Of a stretch of DNA of 64,000 nt, positions 34,801 to 43,376 are shown in pieces. Source of the stretch: Bin87 sp963665395 (lineage in GTDB: Bacteria; Chloroflexota; Dehalococcoidia; Lucifugimonadales; UBA3495). Position 1 is the first letter of the stretch, and each line of letters begins with the position of its first letter. The position numbers were made by a program, and so were the translations under genes. Location: assembly GCA_963665395.2 (NCBI GenBank), contig OY762251.1:4340001-4404000 (forward strand), written 5' to 3'. Below the pieces are notes generated by a model that did not search any database, was not told the DNA's origin, and saw only the letters and a list, made by a program, of their open reading frames with translations.

Positions 34801-36795
34801 TCAGTCATCACCCGGCGAAGTTTCGGGTATGGGGTCCGGGGTGGCGGCGCTGCCGAAGGACGGGGCCGGGTTGGGCAGCGGGCCGCCCTGGGTTACCGGG
34901 GGCGCCGGTGGCGCGTAAGGTGACGGCGCCGGCGTGGGCCGGGCCGGTTCCGGTTCGGCGCCCGGGGGATCGTCCTTGAATAGCGCGGTCAGCGCGTCGC
35001 CGGAGATGGCTTCGTGCTCAATGAGGTATTCGGCGATTTGCACCAACTTGGGCTTGTCGTCGATGAGCAGTTGCTGGGCTTGGCGGTAGGCGCTGTTGAT
35101 AAGGTGGCGGACCTCGTCGTCGATCTCCTCGGCGATCTTGTCGCCGTAGTCGCGCTCCTCGCTGATTTCCCGTCCGAGGAACACCATTTCCTCGCGCTTG
35201 CCGAAAGTGCGCGGCCCCAGGCTGGCGGACATGCCGTAGCGCTTGATCATGCCCAGGGCGGTCTTGGTCGCTCGCTCGATGTCGTTGCTGGCGCCGGTGG
35301 TAACCTCGTCGAAGATCAACTCTTCGGCTACGCGGCCGCCCATCATGACCGACAACATATCCTGGAACTGGTTCTTGGTCCAAAGGTAGCGGTCTTCCTC
35401 GGGCAGCAGAGTGGTGTGCCCGCCCATGTTGCCCCGGGAGACGATGCTGATTTTATGCACCCGGTCGGCGTGAGGCAGGTGCCAGGCGACCAGGGCGTGG
35501 CCGGCCTCGTGATAGGCGGTCATCTCCTTCTCGCGCTGGTTGATGACGCGACTCTTCCGCTCGGGCCCGGCGATGACGCGTTCGATGGCTTCTTCAAAGT
35601 CCTGCATGAAGATGCTGGACTGGTTCTTGCGGGCGGCGAGGAGGGCCGCTTCGTTGACCAGGTTGGACAGGTCGGCGCCGCTGAAGCCAGGGGTTTCGCG
35701 GGCGATGACCTCAATCTTGATTTCGCGGGAAAGGGGCTTGCCGGCGATGTGAACTTCCAGGATGGCCTGCCGACCGGTCACGTCAGGGAGGTCCAGCGTG
35801 ACACGGCGGTCGAAGCGACCGGGGCGCAGCAGGGCCGGGTCCAGGATGTCGGGGCGGTTGGTGGCGGCGATGACGATGATATTGGTGTTGGTCTCGAAGC
35901 CGTCCATCTCGACGAGGATCTGGTTGAGGGTCTGCTCGCGCTCGTCGTGGCCCCCGCCCAGTCCGGCACCCCGGTGCCGACCCACCGCGTCGATTTCGTC
36001 AACGAAGAGGATGCAAGGAGCGTTGCGCTTGGCCTGCTCAAAGAGGTCGCGGACGCGGGCCGCGCCCACGCCGACGAACATCTCCACGAACTCGCTGCCG
36101 GAGATGTGGAAGAAGGGAACGCCGGCCTCGCCGGCAACGGCCCGGGCCAGCAGGGTCTTGCCGGTGCCCGGAGGTCCCACCAGCAACACGCCCTTGGGGA
36201 TGCGCGCGCCCAGTTGCAGGAACCGCTCCGGGTATTTCAGAAAATCGACGACTTCCTCAAGCTCGGCCTTGGCTTCGTCAACGCCGGCCACGTCGTTGAA
36301 GGTCACAGACGGGCGATTGAAAGGCATCATGCGGGCCCGGCTGCGCCCGAAACTCATGGTCTGGTTGTTGGATCCTTGCGCCTGGCGCATCATCAGCAGG
36401 ATCAGGCCGCCGAAGAAAATCAGGGGCAGGAAGTTGAGCAGGATGCCGAAAACGCTGCCGAAACCACTGGAGCCTTTGTACTCCACCTCCGGTGCCGACA
36501 CCTGGTCGAGGACGTTGTTCTCCGCCAGCAGCTGGATGAGGTCGGTGTTCCGGCCGATGCGGCTGGTGTACTTTTCGGCCTCATCGCCGCGTCCGACCCG
36601 AGGGATTACGGTCAGTTTTTCTCCATCCACGATGATCCGCTCGATCTGGCCGCTGCGGGATTGGTTGAGCACCTGCGTTAGCGAGAGGCGCTCTCCGCTC
36701 CCGAAGCTGGGGATCAGGGTGTAGAAAATGACGATGACGCCGATGATTATGAGGAGGTAGATGAGACTGTTGCGGACCCAGCGATTGTTGGTCAT
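34801..36795 (-). CDS. ftsH: ATP-dependent zinc metalloprotease FtsH
   Basis: The 664-residue product has two membrane helices (about 9-29 and 114-136) with a periplasmic part between, an AAA+ domain with Walker A GPPGTGKT at 207-214, Walker B ILFVDEID at 262-269 and the second region of homology ATNRPDILDPALLRPGRFDR, and the peptidase motif HEAGH at 429-433. It degrades damaged or regulated membrane proteins. The tail after about 605 is Pro/Ala-rich and unlike the conserved core. Its promoter is visible at 36864-36892. With hflK and hflC downstream it makes the whole FtsH-HflKC quality-control complex. Confidence 0.97.
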   Translation of the reverse strand: MTNNRWVRNSLIYLLIIIGVIVIFYTLIPSFGSGERLSLTQVLNQSRSGQIERIIVDGEKLTVIPRVGRGDEAEKYTSRIGRNTDLIQLLAENNVLDQVSAPEVEYKGSSGFGSVFGILLNFLPLIFFGGLILLMMRQAQGSNNQTMSFGRSRARMMPFNRPSVTFNDVAGVDEAKAELEEVVDFLKYPERFLQLGARIPKGVLLVGPPGTGKTLLARAVAGEAGVPFFHISGSEFVEMFVGVGAARVRDLFEQAKRNAPCILFVDEIDAVGRHRGAGLGGGHDEREQTLNQILVEMDGFETNTNIIVIAATNRPDILDPALLRPGRFDRRVTLDLPDVTGRQAILEVHIAGKPLSREIKIEVIARETPGFSGADLSNLVNEAALLAARKNQSSIFMQDFEEAIERVIAGPERKSRVINQREKEMTAYHEAGHALVAWHLPHADRVHKISIVSRGNMGGHTTLLPEEDRYLWTKNQFQDMLSVMMGGRVAEELIFDEVTTGASNDIERATKTALGMIKRYGMSASLGPRTFGKREEMVFLGREISEERDYGDKIAEEIDDEVRHLINSAYRQAQQLLIDDKPKLVQIAEYLIEHEAISGDALTALFKDDPPGAEPEPARPTPAPSPYAPPAPPVTQGGPLPNPAPSFGSAATPDPIPETSPGDD

Positions 36796-36863
36796 GGCAT
36801 TCCTACCGTTGGCTGTGGCGCTACTGCGTTGGGACGCGAGCGATCCGGCGAGGTTGGAGTATC

Positions 36864-36892
36864 ATATTACCTTTCTGCGATAATAATTGCAA
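36864..36892 (-). promoter_or_regulatory. Sigma-70 promoter of ftsH
   Basis: On the minus strand TTGCAA (36887-36892) and TAATAT (36864-36869) are separated by exactly 17 bases. Transcription would start near 36857, about 60 bases before the ATG. Confidence 0.65.
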
Positions 36893-37007
36893 AATCGACC
36901 GTTCCCGGCGTAGGATATGGGCGGCTTGGGCCTTGACCCGGCCGGCACGGGACACCAACGCACATCCTTACCGATCTCAAGACGACCTACGCAGGACATA
37001 GTTCACC

Positions 37008-37979
37008 ATGGAATACGCGCAATTGGGCCGTACCGGATTGACAGTGTCCAGGGCCGGGTTTGGCGGAGGCGGCATCGGACAAGTCTGGGGGCCCACCAGC
37101 GAAGAGGAAGCCATCGCCGCGGTTCATCGCGCGTTGGAACTGGGCGTCAATTTCTTTGACGTAGCGCCGGCCTATGGCGACGGGAAGGCCGAGGAAGCCC
37201 TGGGCAAAGCCCTGGCCGGACGCGCCGAACCCGTGGTTGTCGCCACCAAAGTAAGGCTCCGCGAGGACGAGATGGGTGACGTGGGCGGAGCGGTGCGTCG
37301 CTCGGTGGAGGCCAGCCTCCGCCGGCTGCGCCGGGATGCGGTGGACGTGCTTCACGTCCATAACCGTTTCACGGAGCGCCGCGGAGAAGTCCCACACTCG
37401 CTTTCCGCGGAGGACGCCCTGGGGCCGGTGCTCGGCGCCTACCGCGAGGTCCAGCAGGCTGGTATGACGCGGTTCATCGGGTTGTCCGCCATGGACCACC
37501 ACGTTCCCACCATGCTTCGGATCATCGGCAGCGGCGAGTACGACACCGTCCTGGCCTACTACAATCTCCTCAACAGAACGGCCCAGGAACCGCCGCCAGC
37601 CAGTTTCAACCTTTTTGACAACGGCCAGATAATCCCACTGGCCAAAAGCCTCGATATGGGCGTGATCGGCATACGTTCCCACGCCGCCGGCGCTCTGACC
37701 GACGCGCTGGACCGGGCTCCCCGCACCGGCGACTCTTTGATGGAGCAGGATCTGGCCAGCGCGGCCAAGCTGGGTTTCCTCCGGCACGGCCCGATACGCA
37801 CCATGTCACAAGCGGCGATGATATTCTGCCTGATGAACCCCGACATTCACACCACCGTACCCGGGGTGAAAAACCGCGCCGAAGCCGAGGAAATAGCCGG
37901 ATGCGTGGATCTTCCGCCAATCCCGCCGGAAGATCTGATCCGCCTACAGGATCTGTACGACCGGGGTTTTCGGGATTGA
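37008..37979 (+). CDS. Aldo/keto reductase
   Basis: The 323-residue product is a TIM-barrel oxidoreductase. The catalytic tetrad is visible: Asp51 and Tyr56 in NFFDVAPAYGDG, Lys81 in VATKVRL, His118 in DVLHVHN. The middle block FIGLSAMDHHV and the end TTVPGVKNRAEAEEIAGCVDL are family features. It would reduce an aldehyde or ketone with NAD(P)H. A small hypothetical gene follows 21 bases later. Confidence 0.92.
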   Translation: MEYAQLGRTGLTVSRAGFGGGGIGQVWGPTSEEEAIAAVHRALELGVNFFDVAPAYGDGKAEEALGKALAGRAEPVVVATKVRLREDEMGDVGGAVRRSVEASLRRLRRDAVDVLHVHNRFTERRGEVPHSLSAEDALGPVLGAYREVQQAGMTRFIGLSAMDHHVPTMLRIIGSGEYDTVLAYYNLLNRTAQEPPPASFNLFDNGQIIPLAKSLDMGVIGIRSHAAGALTDALDRAPRTGDSLMEQDLASAAKLGFLRHGPIRTMSQAAMIFCLMNPDIHTTVPGVKNRAEAEEIAGCVDLPPIPPEDLIRLQDLYDRGFRD

Positions 37980-38000
37980 AAACCATCTTCATGCAACGCT

Positions 38001-38327
38001 ATGGCCGATGAAGTCCAGTGGTCTAATCCGTTTGATGAGGCCGGCATCGAGGAGATGGCCGACTGGATGGCCCCGCACGTCCGTGAGTCTCCCCTGTTCA
38101 GTCTTGGGATTGCGACCGCGGACGCCGAGTTGCTGGCCATCCTTCTGGAACGGTTGATGGTCGAGTACCTGGAGTACCGGGAACTGCCCGGCAAGGTTAG
38201 GCGCGAAGGCACCTTGGTGTACTTTTCGGTGGACGACGACGACAACGACCAGTCCGACGCTGTCAACATGAGCGTTCCGCTGTTCCGCGCGCTGATGCTC
38301 CGCTTGCGGGGGCCCGGACGCTACTGA
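38001..38327 (+). CDS. Hypothetical protein following the aldo/keto reductase
   Basis: The 108-residue acidic product has DEAGIEEMADWMAPHVRESPL, ELLAILLERLMVEYLEYRELPG and a DDDDND run near 77-82. There is no membrane segment or cysteine motif. The 21-base spacing suggests co-transcription with the aldo/keto reductase. No family recognised. Confidence 0.55.
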   Translation: MADEVQWSNPFDEAGIEEMADWMAPHVRESPLFSLGIATADAELLAILLERLMVEYLEYRELPGKVRREGTLVYFSVDDDDNDQSDAVNMSVPLFRALMLRLRGPGRY

Positions 38328-38369
38328 CGTGGAACCGCGCGCCGGCGCACCGTGTGACGGGTCAGCATA

Positions 38370-38573
38370 TCAGGGGGCAGGGTCAATCAGGTCATATTCC
38401 AGCTCTTCCTGGATGACGGGCATTTGGGTGACCAGGCCCACCGCGTCCTCAATGTCCAGTTGGAAGGCGATGCCGGCACCGTGCATGGTGTCGAATTTCC
38501 AGCCCATGGACAAAAAGCGCCAGCCCGACGCACACGCACACCAGGCCAATGACTACGTTCTCCCGATTGGGAA
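38370..38573 (-). pseudogene. Possible remnant of a membrane protein gene
   Basis: On the minus strand one frame gives NRENVVIGLVCVCVGLALFV, a convincing hydrophobic segment, and a second frame, opening at ATG 38507, continues MGWKFDTMHGAGIAFQLDIE then DAVGLVTQMPVIQEELEYDL to a stop at 38370. The two join at about 38507 by a single frame change. The combination could be the C-terminal end of a membrane protein whose 5' part is gone. A chance frame is possible. Nothing else coding is seen in 38328-38659. Confidence 0.25.
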
Positions 38574-38659
38574 AGGGCTGCTGTAGTACCGCCGGCCTGC
38601 CGAAAAGGTTCCGGAACCGCCGGGACGCCGAACATGGTGGTTTGGGTGAGCGGGCGGAC

Positions 38660-39436
38660 TTACAACCACGCAGTTTCGTATTCTGTTGAAACCGGGGCCA
38701 TGGCGTCCAGGTCCCAATCAAATATGAGCACAGCGGAATCCTCACCGCAAAATGTTTCGAGTACACGCTTGCCGTTGATGGCCACTACGCTGACCGCTTC
38801 ATTGAAGTCAAGGTCGTCGGCCTCCCAACCGGAGCGGTTGCACACCATGATGGGCAGGCCCGTGTCCAGCGTGCGCTGCTCCCATTCGCCCAGCGGCCCG
38901 CAGTCGCCCGGCCCCCACGATGCCGGGGATACCAGCAATTCCGCGCCCCGGTCTTTCAGGATGCCGGCGACGTCGTTGCGGTAGGCGTCGGCGCAGATCA
39001 CCACTCCAACCTCGGTGCCGTCGCAGTTAATGGGAGCGATCTCCGCGCCGGGGGACGACCAGGCTTCCGGGCCGCGCAGCGCTTTCACCTTGCGGTGCCG
39101 GCCGATGATGCTGCCGTCCGGTCCGATGACGAAAACGGTGTTGTACATCAGTCCGGCGTCCGGGTCGCGTTCGGGATGAGAGAGGAACACCGTCACGCCG
39201 CATTCGGCCACCTGACGGCAGAAACTCTGCATCCAGTCATCGGGCTGGGGTCGTATCCAGTCGGTGCCGATGACCTCGGCGAACTTGTAGCCGGTAATAA
39301 ACAACTCGGGTGTGATGACCCACTGGGCCCCCAGCTGGGCAGCGCGGTCGAGACCCCGCTCAACCAGAGAGCGATTGTGGGCGACATCGGCCACTACCGG
39401 GGCCAGGTGCAGCATTGCGACGCGCAGCGGTTTCAT
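38660..39436 (-). CDS. Carbon-nitrogen hydrolase (nitrilase superfamily)
   Basis: I start at ATG 39436 (MKPLRVAMLHLAPVVADVAHN), the usual nitrilase-fold beginning. Catalytic residues: Glu44 in VITPELFITGY, Lys116 in GRHRKVKAL, Cys148 in VGVVICADAYRND. Length 258 residues is normal. Such enzymes hydrolyse amides or nitriles or transfer acyl groups; substrate unknown. A palindrome lies in its leader (39458-39478). Confidence 0.92.
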   Translation of the reverse strand: MKPLRVAMLHLAPVVADVAHNRSLVERGLDRAAQLGAQWVITPELFITGYKFAEVIGTDWIRPQPDDWMQSFCRQVAECGVTVFLSHPERDPDAGLMYNTVFVIGPDGSIIGRHRKVKALRGPEAWSSPGAEIAPINCDGTEVGVVICADAYRNDVAGILKDRGAELLVSPASWGPGDCGPLGEWEQRTLDTGLPIMVCNRSGWEADDLDFNEAVSVVAINGKRVLETFCGEDSAVLIFDWDLDAMAPVSTEYETAWL

Positions 39437-39457
39437 AGGTAATCCGTCCTGGTGTAA

Positions 39458-39478
39458 GGGCAGGTTTGAAACCTGCCC
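39458..39478. repeat. Perfect 21-bp palindrome GGGCAGGTTTG...CCTGCCC
   Basis: GGGCAGGTTT (39458-39467) with its inverted copy AAACCTGCCC (39469-39478) around a single G. It sits 22 bases upstream of the nitrilase ATG, between that gene and the end of the zinc-ribbon protein, so it may be a leader hairpin or a transcript end for the upstream gene on the same strand. Confidence 0.7.
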
Positions 39479-39489
39479 CTGCGTGTTTG

Positions 39490-40191
39490 TCACGGCTGGT
39501 ACAGGATGCGTCCGCAGGTGCTGCATGGCACCTGCCTGGATTTGTCACGCAGTTGTCGCAGGACGTTGCTGGTGAGGGTCATGCGACAGGCCAGGCACAC
39601 GCGGCCATTGTCCACCATGGCGATGGCGGTACCCGACTTGTTGCGGCGCAGACGTTCGTATCGTTGCAGGTCCGTCGGAGGCAACGCGGCGGCGAGAACC
39701 TGTCGCTGGCTGGCGGCAGCTTCCCGGTCGGTTTCCAACTCAGCCAGCCGGTCATTCAGGGATTCGATGAGTTCTTGCCACTCCACCTCAGCCGCCGCCA
39801 TCTCGTCGCGAGCGGCCAGGGCGGCGGCTTCGTGGGTGCGTTGTTCCTCTTCCAATTCCAGCAGCAGCTCGTCCAATTGGTTCAATTGGTATTTGGCGGA
39901 ATCGACTTCCCGCTGGATAGTGGAGAGATCGCGTCGGGAGGTATTGGAGCTGTAGAGCCGGGCTTCCAGGCTGTTGAGCCGTTCCCGCAAGCGTTCCATT
40001 TCTTCCCGACGGGACTTTACGTTCGCGCCGACGGCTACGGCCCTGGCGTAGTGACGCTCCGCCTCACTGGTGAGGTCAGGCCGGTTCACGCCGGCGGCCA
40101 GTCGCTTTTGGAGACGTTCTCGCTCAGCGTCAATGCCATCGATGCGATGGTCGATCTCCTGCAGGTTGTACAACTGTTGAGGGGTAGTCAT
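39490..40191 (-). CDS. Coiled-coil protein with C4 zinc ribbon (CT398/YbgI-like family)
   Basis: The 233-residue product (ATG 40191, with AGGG upstream; GTG 40197 also in frame) is a long helical coiled coil (about 5-180, rich in Glu, Arg and Leu) ended by a zinc ribbon: CLACRM near 202 and CSTCGRILY near 226. This is the CT398-like type, thought to act as a scaffold for nucleic acid or flagellar/secretion partners; the true role is unknown. No partner gene here. Confidence 0.85.
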   Translation of the reverse strand: MTTPQQLYNLQEIDHRIDGIDAERERLQKRLAAGVNRPDLTSEAERHYARAVAVGANVKSRREEMERLRERLNSLEARLYSSNTSRRDLSTIQREVDSAKYQLNQLDELLLELEEEQRTHEAAALAARDEMAAAEVEWQELIESLNDRLAELETDREAAASQRQVLAAALPPTDLQRYERLRRNKSGTAIAMVDNGRVCLACRMTLTSNVLRQLRDKSRQVPCSTCGRILYQP

Positions 40192-40353
40192 TCTCACCCT
40201 GCCTACTTCGCTGTGGAATAGTCTCGGCGGTTCAGTCTAGCAGGGTTGTGGACAGATTTACAGGCCGGATCGAAACCGGATCAGACCGGAAATGAGGAGT
40301 GTCTGCGGCGGCTGGGAATGGTAACATTACCAAAAGAAGCGTGAGGATTCGTC

Positions 40354-41187
40354 ATGAAGCTGGACGGTCAGGTAGCAGTCATCACGGGCGCGGGGCGCGG
40401 CATTGGGCGGGCCATCGCCCTGGCCTACGCCCGCGAAGGCGCAAAGCTGGCGCTGGCGGCGCGCAGCGAGTCCGAATTGCAGGAGGCCGTCAGCGCCGTC
40501 TCGGAGCTGGGCGCGGAAGCTATTGCCGTCCGCACCGACGTCACCGAGCAGCAGGACACGGAACGGTTGGCCCAAAGAGTTGCAGATCGGTTCGGATGTA
40601 TTGACGTGCTGGTCAACAACGCCGGAATCTCGGGCCCGGTCGGTCCGTTGCAGGCCAACGACATCACCGACTGGATCAGCACCATCACCGTCAACCTAAC
40701 CGGCACCTTCCTGGTATGCCGGGCCGTGATACCGGTGATGCTGGGGCATTCACGAGGCAAAATCATCAACCTGTCGGGCGCGGGCGCGACCAATGCGTGG
40801 AGCAATATGTCGGCCTATTGCTCCAGCAAGGCGGCGGTGGTGCGCCTCACCGAAGTCCTGGCCCAGGAGTTGGACGGCACGGGAATTACGGTGAACGCCC
40901 TGGGACCCGGCTCGGTTCATACGAGTATGTGGGACAAGATGACCGAGCAAGCCGCCCAGGCCGGCGCCGATTTCATCCACCAGTTGGGGTTGAGGGTAAC
41001 GTCGGGCGGCGGCGCGTCCATCGACGAGTGCGCCGAGCTGGCGGTGTGGCTGGCCTCAGCAGAGAGCGGGGCGCTGACCGGAAGATTGATCTCGGCGGCT
41101 ACCGATGACTTTCGCGGCCTGTCGCCAAGGATAGGGGAGGTTATGGCCGGCGACGCATACACGCTGAGGCGGGTGGGACTGGATTAG
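40354..41187 (+). CDS. Short-chain dehydrogenase/reductase
   Basis: The 277-residue product shows cofactor motif TGAGRGIG at 11-18, NNAG at 88-91, Ser141, and the active-site Y-x3-K at Tyr155 and Lys159 (AYCSSKAA). Classical SDR length. Usually NAD(P)-dependent oxidation or reduction of alcohols or ketones. Stands alone next to the tRNA gene. Confidence 0.93.
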   Translation: MKLDGQVAVITGAGRGIGRAIALAYAREGAKLALAARSESELQEAVSAVSELGAEAIAVRTDVTEQQDTERLAQRVADRFGCIDVLVNNAGISGPVGPLQANDITDWISTITVNLTGTFLVCRAVIPVMLGHSRGKIINLSGAGATNAWSNMSAYCSSKAAVVRLTEVLAQELDGTGITVNALGPGSVHTSMWDKMTEQAAQAGADFIHQLGLRVTSGGGASIDECAELAVWLASAESGALTGRLISAATDDFRGLSPRIGEVMAGDAYTLRRVGLD

Positions 41188-41265
41188 GATGCGTTGACGG
41201 CCGGGGCGGCTTGCCGGCCGTTGACTTCAGGCCCGCGCGCTTCTGCCGGCGGCGGACGGGTACAG

Positions 41266-41340
41266 TGGAGCGGGCGATGGGATTCGAACCCACGACTTTT
41301 TGCTTGGGAAGCAAACACTCTACCACTGAGTTACGCCCGC
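41266..41340 (-). tRNA. tRNA-Gly, anticodon CCC
   Basis: Read on the minus strand: 7-bp acceptor GCGGGCG/CGCCCGC, D arm with AACTCAGTGGTAGAGT, anticodon stem TTTGC/GCAAA with loop TTCCCAA (anticodon CCC), T arm GTGGG-TTCGAAT-CCCAT, discriminator T and an encoded CCA (41266-41268). Confidence 0.95.
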
Positions 41341-41372
41341 TCAGCAACGGCGCCGGGATGCGGCGTACCCGC

Positions 41373-41381
41373 ATAATACCA
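41373..41381 (-). promoter_or_regulatory. Possible extended -10 promoter of the tRNA-Gly gene
   Basis: TGGTATTAT on the minus strand fits TGnTATAAT with one mismatch. The start would be near 41366, 26 bases before the tRNA 5' end. Confidence 0.4.
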
Positions 41382-41446
41382 TAGGCGGGGTTGGTTTTTC
41401 ATCCGCCAGGCGATGTTGCCAATCCCGACGGGCTTCACCACATCGC

Positions 41447-42997
41447 TCAGGAGCGGGCGTTGTACGTCGTGAATGCGGCGGCATCCTGAGGTATCGTGCC
41501 GCTGTAGAACTGCCGCAGGTGGGGCTCCACCAGCCGGGCCAGTTCCCGCCGCTCCTCCTCCTGGGGCGAAAGAGGACGATCCAGAGCTTCTCTGATCTCC
41601 CCGAACAGCGCTTCCTTGTCCACCCTGGTCAGTTGCCGGTCCCGGAGCACGACTTCGCCATCCACCAGCACCGTGTCAACGTCAATGCCCCGGCCCCGAT
41701 GCACCAGGGCGTCCACCACCGAAACCCGGGGATCCAGATACGGCTCTTCAATGTTCCGCAGATCCACCAACGCCAGGTCGGCTCGTTTTCCCGGTTCCAG
41801 GGTGCCGATCCGATCTCCAAACCAACTGGCATATGCGCCGTTGGCGGTCGCCATTTCCAGGACCTGGTAGGACGTGGGCGGTTCCAGGTCGATCCCGGGC
41901 ACGCGGTGGAGCTTGAGGACCAGGCGCATCTCCTGGAACAGGTCCTTATCGTCATTCAGGCCGGCCTCGTCGCTGCCAATGGCCACCTTGATGCCCGCCG
42001 CCAGGATTCGCCCCAGGGGGGCGATCCCGCTCTGCAACCTCAGGTTGGAGCTGGCGTTGTGGCAGATGTTCGTGCCGGTGGCAGCCATCAAATTCAGGTC
42101 TTCCTCGGTGGCCCAGACGCTGTGGCCGCAGGTTACTTCCGGTCCCAGAAAACCCAGGTCGTGGAGGTGTTGCAGCGGTGTCTTGCCGTAGGCGGTGTAA
42201 CCGTACAGTTTTTGGTACACCGTTTCCTGGAGGTGGATGTGTATGCCGGCGCGGTGGCGTCCGGCCAGTTCCTTGATGGCGACGAGCAACTCATCGGAGC
42301 AGCGATGCACGTTGCTGGGGGCCATGGTCACCTGTACACGCTCGTACTGGTTGTCGCCATATTTCCGGCAGATCTCCTCCAGCACGGGCATGATCTCGGC
42401 GGCGGGCCAGTAGCTGGGAGCCATGAAAGAGCGGTATTGTTCCGCCAGATCGGGCGGCATCCGGGCGGCGAAGTCAGCCTCTCCGCCGCCGGCGCCGGCA
42501 ACCATCGAGTTCTGATCCACCACCGACGGGGCGTAGGATACCCGCATCCCGGAGGCTTGGTAGGCGCTGACCACTTTGTCGGCAATCTCCAGGCTGACCG
42601 GCCCGTACCCCCGGCCCGGTGAGTGTATCGCCTGCACCGCGGTGGTCCCGGTCTCGATCATCTGGACGGCGCCGTAAAGCTGGTCCAGGTAGGGATCAAT
42701 CATACGGACGCCGATACGATGGAGGCTCCACATCTCCAGCGGCAGGTCGGGAGCGCCCATCTGGAAGGGCGTAAGGCCGACGTGGAAGTGGTCGTTGACC
42801 AGCCCCGGCATGACGATATGGTTGCCGGAGCCGATGACCTCGGCGTCGGGATGCTGTCGGCTGAGCTCGCGGTAGTCGCCCACCGCTTCGATCACTCCGT
42901 CCCGCTGGAGGACGGCGCCGTCGGCGACCACCTCGGCCGAATGGGGGCCGGTAACCTTGCAGACGATGTGCTTTCCCCGGATCAGAGATAATGTCAT
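41447..42997 (-). CDS. Amidohydrolase family protein (deaminase-like, TRZ/ATZ-MTA/SAH deaminase group)
   Basis: GGGAGG lies 7 bases before the ATG. The 516-residue product shows PGLVNDHFHVGL (metal HxH near 70-72), GIHIHLQET (third His), CGHSVWATEEDL (fourth His), and GSDEAGLNDDKDLFQEMRL (metal Asp), the order of the metal-dependent TRZ/ATZ or SAH deaminase family. GTLEPGKRADLALVDL ends the barrel. It should deaminate or dechlorinate a purine- or triazine-like compound; substrate unknown. The region about 135-170 is longer than usual. Confidence 0.88.
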   Translation of the reverse strand: MTLSLIRGKHIVCKVTGPHSAEVVADGAVLQRDGVIEAVGDYRELSRQHPDAEVIGSGNHIVMPGLVNDHFHVGLTPFQMGAPDLPLEMWSLHRIGVRMIDPYLDQLYGAVQMIETGTTAVQAIHSPGRGYGPVSLEIADKVVSAYQASGMRVSYAPSVVDQNSMVAGAGGGEADFAARMPPDLAEQYRSFMAPSYWPAAEIMPVLEEICRKYGDNQYERVQVTMAPSNVHRCSDELLVAIKELAGRHRAGIHIHLQETVYQKLYGYTAYGKTPLQHLHDLGFLGPEVTCGHSVWATEEDLNLMAATGTNICHNASSNLRLQSGIAPLGRILAAGIKVAIGSDEAGLNDDKDLFQEMRLVLKLHRVPGIDLEPPTSYQVLEMATANGAYASWFGDRIGTLEPGKRADLALVDLRNIEEPYLDPRVSVVDALVHRGRGIDVDTVLVDGEVVLRDRQLTRVDKEALFGEIREALDRPLSPQEEERRELARLVEPHLRQFYSGTIPQDAAAFTTYNARS

Positions 42998-43148
42998 TGC
43001 CGCCTCCCGGAGCGGACGCGCCGCGTCATCCTCATGCTTTTAACGTCATCTGGCCTAATTTCCACCGCCGGCATCACGATAACATTTGGTCATGCGGTAG
43101 TCCATCAGGCACCTTGCGTTCCCGGCACGGATCCGAGTGAACGAACGA

Positions 43149-43286
43149 GTGGTAGCGTTGCAATTTAGGTGGTTCAGTTCCCCAGCAGGGTATCCGAGCG
43201 ACTAAAACCGCTGCTACGCCAACGGGATTGCCACGCTACGCTCGCAATGACAAAAACCAAACTACCTGAAACGGAACGCTACCCGA
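43149..43286. repeat. Composite inverted repeat with a half copy of the 135-bp repeat inside
   Basis: GGTAGCGTTGCAATTTAGGT (from 43149) and, inverted at the right end, ACTACCTGAAACGGAACGCT form outer arms; the left arm resembles 6279-6298. Between them ATTGCCACGCTACGCTCGCA then ATGACA is the right half of the 135-bp repeat. No gene in 42998-43376 beyond this. Confidence 0.55.
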
Positions 43287-43376
43287 ACGAGTTCGCATCT
43301 TGCCAAAATCCGGTTGCGCCGTTAGCCTCTACAGGTTGTTGCCGCTCATCCCCGGATGTAAAAACTGCCGCAAATC

